This document shows, piece after piece, positions 52,588 through 56,304 of a stretch of DNA of 56,304 nucleotides. Source of the DNA: Acidobacteriota bacterium (GTDB lineage Bacteria > Acidobacteriota > Terriglobia > Acidiferrales > UBA7541); contig JABCZK010000029.1 of assembly GCA_013289695.1 (NCBI GenBank), forward strand, positions 1-56,304. Reading direction: 5' to 3'. Under the pieces are notes generated by a model that saw only the letters and a program-made list of their open reading frames with translations, did no database searches and was not told the origin of the DNA. A program made the translations under genes and the position numbers. Numbering within the stretch: the stretch's first letter is position 1; the number at the start of each line of letters is the position of its first letter.

Positions 52588-53208
52588 ATGAAGCTGGCCA
52601 CGCTGCAAGAGACCAAGTCAACAATTCGCTTCAGTGCGAAATTGTTTCGGCCTAAGGCGACCGAAAAGATTGGATCGTGGACCGTTCTAACCCTGCCCAA
52701 GAGCGCGAGTGCGAGGCTTCCGTCACGAGGCAGGACGATGGTTGAGGGAACCATCAATGGCTTCGCTTTTCGAGCCGCTCTCAAACCAAACGGCAAAGGG
52801 AGTCACCGGCTCACGGTTAACAAAGCCATGCACGATGCTGCAGGTGCAGACGCTTGCGACACGGTAATGGTGGAGATCACGCGGGCCGGAGAAGAACCCG
52901 AGATCAGGGTGCCAGCGGATCTACGGAAAGCCCTCAAAGCCGCCCCGCTGGCGCAGGCAGGGTGGGCGGACATCACACCGATGGCGCGCCGGGACTGGAT
53001 TTTCTCGATAAGCTCAGCCAAGCAGCCGGAAACGCGCAGGCGCCGGATCGAGAAAGCATGCGACATGCTCGCCTGTGGAAAGCGACGATTATGTTGCTTT
53101 CCCGGTATAAAGTGGCTTATGGAAAAAAACGCAAAATCATGCGGAATGTGGGTTCCGTTGCCGAACGCAAAGAATCGTATTTCGCCGAGATCGACAAGTC
53201 CTGGCTAA
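52588..53208 (+). CDS. DUF1905 / YdeI-OmpD-associated protein
   Basis: A 206-residue protein joining two small domains. Residues 10-95 are DUF1905 (ATEKIGSWTVLTLPKSASARLPSRGRTMVEGTINGFAFRAAL). Residues 100-175 are the YdeI/OmdA motif (DLRKALKAAPLAQAGWADITPMARRDWIFSISSAKQPETRRRRIEKACDMLACGKRR). Such proteins are linked to bacteriocin resistance or unknown stress roles. The last 35 residues look unconserved. No strong ribosome binding site precedes ATG. Confidence 0.8.
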   Translation: MKLATLQETKSTIRFSAKLFRPKATEKIGSWTVLTLPKSASARLPSRGRTMVEGTINGFAFRAALKPNGKGSHRLTVNKAMHDAAGADACDTVMVEITRAGEEPEIRVPADLRKALKAAPLAQAGWADITPMARRDWIFSISSAKQPETRRRRIEKACDMLACGKRRLCCFPGIKWLMEKNAKSCGMWVPLPNAKNRISPRSTSPG

Positions 53209-53396
53209 CGCGCTCAACGCAGAAGCGCCGTGCTGGAACAAACTCGTCGGGTGACGCGACGCGTTGGTTTGGAAGCCACGCGAAGACACCCACCTGTGGG
53301 AGAAGTATTTTTTCCTTCGCTCCCTTATAGAACTAATCAGTAGTCAGGCTGCCGCTGTACCTAACTCAGATTTTCGTTCGGCGATGTCACGTCTCG

Positions 53397-53936
53397 TTAC
53401 TCTGGTTTCTTGGCTGGTTGAGAATCATCGGGACCGACAAAATTAATCACAAACGGCGCGATCCCGTGCACCTGCAGAATCGTATCGCCCTTGCATTCCG
53501 CGAAGTGCCTCATGCGGGGCCCGGCCCAGAAAAACCCGCCCGTGGGCACGTCTTTCAGTGCCGCCTCGTCCCATTTCGATCCCATTCCCACGGCGGCAGC
53601 GCCACTGATCACCGTCACGTTCTCCGTCGTCGGGTGCCAGTGCGGTGCGATCTTCGCTCCATCGGAACACGAAAGGCGCAGAGTATATGTGTGCCCCGCG
53701 GTCATCGGATCGCCCTGCAGGACAGCAACGCGCAATTTACCGCCGACTTCAACCGACGGCGTACCGACCATCGCAGCCGCCGGGACGTCGCCCCACTTTT
53801 CAGAACCTGGCTCTACAATCATCGAGCTGCTTGATGGCCGTGCAGGCGTGTCTTTTGCAGGCTGCTTTGTCTGTGCGCCCGCGACTGCAGGAAGCAACGC
53901 GAAGCTGATCAATAAACCTGCTCGTACTATGAACAT
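53397..53936 (-). CDS. Exported cupin-domain protein
   Basis: A 179-residue exported protein. Signal peptide ends AGAQ. The cupin barrel has IAPHWHPTTENVTVISG (metal ligands His, His, Glu) and MRHFAECKGDTILQVHG. Such proteins may bind metals or act on small molecules. AGGAGG lies 4-5 bases before ATG 53936; a longer frame is unconserved. Confidence 0.85.
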   Translation of the reverse strand: MFIVRAGLLISFALLPAVAGAQTKQPAKDTPARPSSSSMIVEPGSEKWGDVPAAAMVGTPSVEVGGKLRVAVLQGDPMTAGHTYTLRLSCSDGAKIAPHWHPTTENVTVISGAAAVGMGSKWDEAALKDVPTGGFFWAGPRMRHFAECKGDTILQVHGIAPFVINFVGPDDSQPAKKPE

Positions 53937-54200
53937 GCTTCCTCCTCGTTGAATTGATTTGCTGCGGAACCTCCAACCTGGAACCCTATGTCGCGAATCG
54001 TATGATTCTCCCGCACTCCAGTCAACGAATTTGCTCCCAGAGGAAGCCCTAACCGTGTCAGTACGCTTCCAAGCGCTGGCTCCTGATTGATTTATGCCGT
54101 CACCGAACATTTGAAGCAACGCTTTATTTGTCCTGTCATTAGTTCGATTCGAGCTAGGGGTACAGGCGGAAGTGATTGAAGAAAAACTACCGTGGAGACT

Positions 54201-54293
54201 GGCGCGCCCGGAGGGACGATTTTAGATCTTTCCTCGGGGAATTCGTGGCAAGCTTGCCACAGATCGAATTCCCTGCCGGATTGAGCCAGTAGC
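54201..54293 (+). repeat. 93-bp direct repeat, downstream side of higBA
   Basis: About 86% identical to 55226-55318. It begins GGCGCGCCCGGAGGGACG and holds a nested inverted repeat: GGGAATTCG and CGAATTCCC around the perfect palindrome TGGCAAGCTTGCCA. It ends TTGAGCCAGTAGC. The rest of 53937-54341 shows no gene. Confidence 0.8.
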
Positions 54294-54341
54294 CGGTTTT
54301 GGAGCACCGGGGTGGCTATCATTGCGATTCGCCTGCTAACT

Positions 54342-54740
54342 TTAGAAAAATACCGCAGGAGAAACGTGAAAGCGGTGGCTTAGTTTTTCCATCTGCTGCC
54401 GGTTGAGTTGTCTTTTCTCTTGCAGGATCAGGGACACAATACTCTCGCCGCCCAAGTCGCCTGCCAAGTCTTTCTGCCGGAGGCCGTTGACCGCCATTAA
54501 TTCTCGCAACACCTCGACGCCTGAGGACTTTTCGACCACGAAGTGCTTCGCTTCGTAGTCGGCGATCACCACCACGAGTAGTTTGGCAGTTTCTGTTTCT
54601 TCTGTACTGCGATGCGCTTTGCGTTGCAGCTCGAGAAGGCGGGAAATGTAGGCTTGGTGTTGCTCGGGCGAAGAAATGGTCCGAGGAGCCTCTTCTTTGA
54701 CAAGATATTTAGCTGGCAGCCGTTCAGCAGTTGCAGGCAT
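54342..54740 (-). CDS. higA: HigA-type antitoxin
   Basis: A 132-residue antitoxin. The C-terminal helix-turn-helix (VEVLRELMAVNGLRQKDLAGDLGGESIVSLILQEKRQLNRQQMEKLSHRFHVSPAVF) matches the HigA/XRE type that ends proteins paired with HigB of the RelE-like (PF09907) class. The N-terminal half binds the toxin (SPEQHQAYISRLLELQRKAHRSTEETETAKLLVVVIADYE). Its ATG overlaps the toxin end by 17 bases, so it is read after the toxin. It should bind the palindrome ahead of the operon. Confidence 0.9.
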   Translation of the reverse strand: MPATAERLPAKYLVKEEAPRTISSPEQHQAYISRLLELQRKAHRSTEETETAKLLVVVIADYEAKHFVVEKSSGVEVLRELMAVNGLRQKDLAGDLGGESIVSLILQEKRQLNRQQMEKLSHRFHVSPAVFF

Positions 54741-55029
54741 TTTTCCACCCTCCTTTGTCGTACTCCTTGTGGGTCAACACGGCCAATACCGTAACCGTTC
54801 CCATTTTGTAGTCTACGTAGGATATCAACCTGGCTTGATTGTTCTTGATATCGAACACCACGCAGTCTCCAACCGGGTCCGCATCTTTGCGCGTCCGCCT
54901 GACTGCGGGCAAGTTGCTCCAGGGCGGCTTCACCCCCTCCACGATCCTGACCCAAGAACCAAGAGAGCCTTTCCAGTTCGAATGCTTCTTTTGCGCAGCT
55001 TCTATCAAATGTTTGCCGATAATCTGCAC
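54724..55029 (-). CDS. higB: HigB-type mRNA interferase toxin
   Basis: A 101-residue toxin, read before its antitoxin as in other higBA pairs. The family core is VVFDIKNNQARLISYVDYKMGTVTVLAVLTHKEYDKGGWK, close to HigB PF09907 (NIKGNxYRLI ... GTHAEYDKI). Such proteins cut mRNA on the ribosome. The start is GTG with no ribosome binding site; the predicted transcription start falls on it, so the mRNA may be leaderless. Confidence 0.88.
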   Translation of the reverse strand: MQIIGKHLIEAAQKKHSNWKGSLGSWVRIVEGVKPPWSNLPAVRRTRKDADPVGDCVVFDIKNNQARLISYVDYKMGTVTVLAVLTHKEYDKGGWKNACNC

Positions 55030-55035
55030 ATCAGG

Positions 55036-55065
55036 AACTTAGCAAATTGCTAAGACGCGTGTCAA
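55036..55065 (-). promoter_or_regulatory. higBA promoter with a perfect palindromic operator
   Basis: TTGACA (55065-55060), an 18-base spacer and TAAGTT (55041-55036). CTTAGCAA-A-TTGCTAAG at 55038-55054 is a perfect palindrome with one centre base covering the spacer and -10, the expected place for HigA autorepression. Confidence 0.75.
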
Positions 55066-55225
55066 GAAGATCTCTCTAGGAACGATAGGCGGCGGACTGG
55101 CGGTGATAGTCTCTGAGCTTACGCGAGTGCTGAAACCGGCGGAAAATCCACTGGGTGCAACAGTGTTGCCGGTGTCTTTGGTAGGTTGTGTTACCCGAGC
55201 GTCCGGGTCGGACCCAATAAAGGGT

Positions 55226-55318
55226 GGCGCGCCCAAGGGGACGATTTTAGAACTTTCCTCGGGGAATTCGTGGCAAGTTTGCCTCAAGTTGATTCCCCTG
55301 CTGGATTGAGCCTGTAGC
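55226..55318 (+). repeat. 93-bp direct repeat, upstream side of higBA
   Basis: The partner of 54201-54293, same orientation. GGCGCGCCCAAGGGGACG starts it; GGGGAATTC and GATTCCCC arms surround TGGCAAGTTTGCCT, so several base changes keep the hairpin. The rest of 55066-55408 shows no gene. Confidence 0.8.
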
Positions 55319-55408
55319 ATGATCGGGAGCCTTGAGGCCAGTTGTCCGGTCATCCGACTCGCGGGCAAGCGCAAATGACAGTGGCGAACCGTGCGCCGGG
55401 GAGTCCGG

Positions 55409-55834
55409 CTACTCACCCGGAGCCGCTACGCCGGGATCGTGAAGCACGATCACAGCGATCTTCCAGCCAGCGTCGGTCTTTTGCATGACGTAGGTCACGC
55501 CGGCACGATCCAGCGGCTGCCCGTCGGTCTTGTAGCGTTCGGCGACACCGATGACCAATGCCGCGGTCGCGCTGAGCAGGCTTAATTTTGGCTGGCTCAA
55601 CTCGCTCCGGCCGTACCCTCTCGAGCGCAGGCCTTCCATTGTGGGCGTGAAGACCACGGCCAGTTCGGCGTGATTGGTCACGGCAAAAACGCCCTGTTGG
55701 CCAACCAGGAGGGAGGGCTGGTGGAAGAAGGGCAATATCTTCTGGAGATCGAGAGTACTGAAGGCGCGGTAATAATCTGCGAGGACCTGCATCACGGCCG
55801 CCGCTTCATTTTTGGAAATTCCCGTGGCACCCAT
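55409..55834 (-). CDS. NTF2/SnoaL-like protein
   Basis: A 141-residue protein of the NTF2-like (DUF4440/SnoaL) fold: MQVLADYYRAFSTLDLQKILPFFHQPSLLVGQQGVFAVTN is the usual first half, and TYVMQKTDAGWKIAVIVLHDPG the last strands. These proteins bind small ligands or act as ketosteroid-isomerase-like enzymes; function unknown. It lies between two copies of the repeat linked with the toxin genes. Confidence 0.8.
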   Translation of the reverse strand: MGATGISKNEAAAVMQVLADYYRAFSTLDLQKILPFFHQPSLLVGQQGVFAVTNHAELAVVFTPTMEGLRSRGYGRSELSQPKLSLLSATAALVIGVAERYKTDGQPLDRAGVTYVMQKTDAGWKIAVIVLHDPGVAAPGE

Positions 55835-55897
55835 CCAGCAATTATAACGCTGCCCGACCAGGCAGTCGATTGCGAAGGGTACATAATGATGAGAGGG

Positions 55898-55931
55898 GCG
55901 CGCCCAAGGGGACGATTATCGAACTTCCCTC
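55898..55931 (+). repeat. Partial third copy of the higBA-flanking repeat
   Basis: GGCGCGCCCAAGGGGACGAT followed by TATCGAACTTCCCTC, the first third of the 93-bp repeat, ahead of the second toxin gene. The hairpin part is missing. Confidence 0.7.
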
Positions 55932-56030
55932 TCCGATCTCATGTCGTCTTTGACACACGTTGGTTTCGCTGCTCGATTAGGGTGCGTCGCGTCATTTATC
56001 CCTTGGGAACCCATCCGCAGTATGTAACTC

Positions 56031-56065
56031 TTGACGTATAACGCACCACGTAGTACCCTGTACGT
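56031..56065 (+). promoter_or_regulatory. Promoter and operator-like repeats of the second toxin gene
   Basis: TTGACG, a 17-base spacer and TACCCT, with ACGTA (56048-56052) and TACGT (56061-56065) as inverted arms and GTACcctGTAC inside. The expected start of transcription is at or next to the ATG at 56066. Confidence 0.45.
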
Positions 56066-56304
56066 ATGATTCAGAGCTTTGCTTGCAAGGAAACGGAGGA
56101 GCTTTTCCGTTATCAACACAGCAAGCGTTTCCGCGCTATCGAGCGGGTTGCCCTGCGGGAATTACTACAGCTTCATGCCGCCACTGAACTGCGCATTTTG
56201 GCTTCACCTCCTGGAAATCAACTGGAAGCACTGCGAGGTAATCGGAGGGGAATGCACTCGATTCGGGTCAATGAGCAGTGGCGAATCTGTTTTGTTTGGC
56301 GTGA
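56066..56304 (+). CDS. HigB/RelE-type (PF05015-like) toxin, cut by the window end
   Basis: The first 79 codons of a plasmid-maintenance killer-type toxin: MIQSFACKETEELFRYQHSK, then ALRELLQLHAATELRIL, SPPGNQLEALRGNRRGMHSIRVNEQWRICFVWR. PPGNxLEAL and SIRVNxQWRICF are the family's signature blocks. This class differs from the HigB at 54724. An HTH antitoxin should follow beyond the window. No ribosome binding site was seen. Confidence 0.85.
   Translation, partial: MIQSFACKETEELFRYQHSKRFRAIERVALRELLQLHAATELRILASPPGNQLEALRGNRRGMHSIRVNEQWRICFVWR

Noticed and set aside
53264..53446. A 60-codon frame after the DUF1905/YdeI gene
   Set aside because: No ribosome binding site, no known family, and it overlaps the end of the cupin gene on the other strand.
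54092..54322. Small minus-strand protein containing CHEFPEERSKIVPPGAP
   Set aside because: A similar peptide appears at 55039-55416 only because both lie over the 93-bp repeat; the similarity is in the DNA element, not a gene family.
54201..55318. Integron attC sites
   Set aside because: The repeats fold into nested hairpins but lack the RYYYAAC / GTTRRRY core pair, and no integrase is in the window.
1..56304. tRNA, rRNA or CRISPR arrays
   Set aside because: No T-loop (GGTTCRANTCC) with matching acceptor arms, no rRNA-like stretch and no regularly spaced 25-40 bp repeats were found by eye.

Overview
The window is 56.3 kb of GC-rich bacterial chromosome that most resembles an Acidobacteriota (Terriglobia/Koribacter-like) genome. 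This is inferred from gene content: an rpoZ-coaBC-type-4 uracil-DNA glycosylase run after what looks like the end of gmk, a TIGR03118-type secreted propeller, an acidobacterial-style DGxxDGRxDR periplasmic protein, many secreted proteins preceded by AGGAGG sites, and intergenic spacers packed with short dispersed repeats. No rRNA, tRNA, CRISPR array or complete insertion sequence was seen.

Region by region. 1-9.4 kb is housekeeping: end of gmk(?), rpoZ, coaBC, udg, a DMT-type exporter, a PhyH-type dioxygenase, priA, and a divergent pair of an M50 protease/HU cluster and dcd whose promoters share an overlapping -35 box. 9.7-13.0 kb on the minus strand is a marR-pirin-doxX-nitroreductase operon, with a perfect 14-bp palindrome ahead of marR, preceded by a short-chain dehydrogenase. 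13-22.3 kb holds a secreted TPR-like protein with a textbook promoter and terminator, a Fis-type regulator, purC, a retron-type reverse transcriptase interrupted by one in-frame amber codon with a hairpin-rich leader, and smc. 22.7-31.1 kb holds an M28-type membrane peptidase, cysS, a class III aminotransferase, two tandem paralogous methyltransferases, a YraN protein and galT.

31-50 kb is rich in envelope and regulatory genes: an FKBP prolyl isomerase, a secreted protein of about 80-residue tandem repeats, a cupredoxin-like protein with its coupled partner, two TetR regulators with promoter-embedded operators, a TIGR03118 protein, an aspartyl-protease/NTF2 fusion, a PEP-CTERM protein, a predicted PPi-dependent phosphofructokinase, a PQQ-type propeller behind a coupled 16-codon leader ORF, an outer-membrane barrel, a methyltransferase and a fatty acid desaturase.

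50-56.3 kb looks like an accessory island. Its most notable gene is a Tat-exported DsrE-family protein whose frame runs through an in-frame UGA at exactly the first position of a UxxC redox motif, followed by a SECIS-like hairpin: a likely selenoprotein. It is bracketed by a perfect 20-bp direct repeat. Next come a DUF1905/YdeI-type protein, a cupin, a higBA toxin-antitoxin module bracketed by 93-bp hairpin-forming direct repeats, an NTF2-like protein and the start of a second HigB-type toxin. Both toxin genes appear to start at their predicted transcription start sites.
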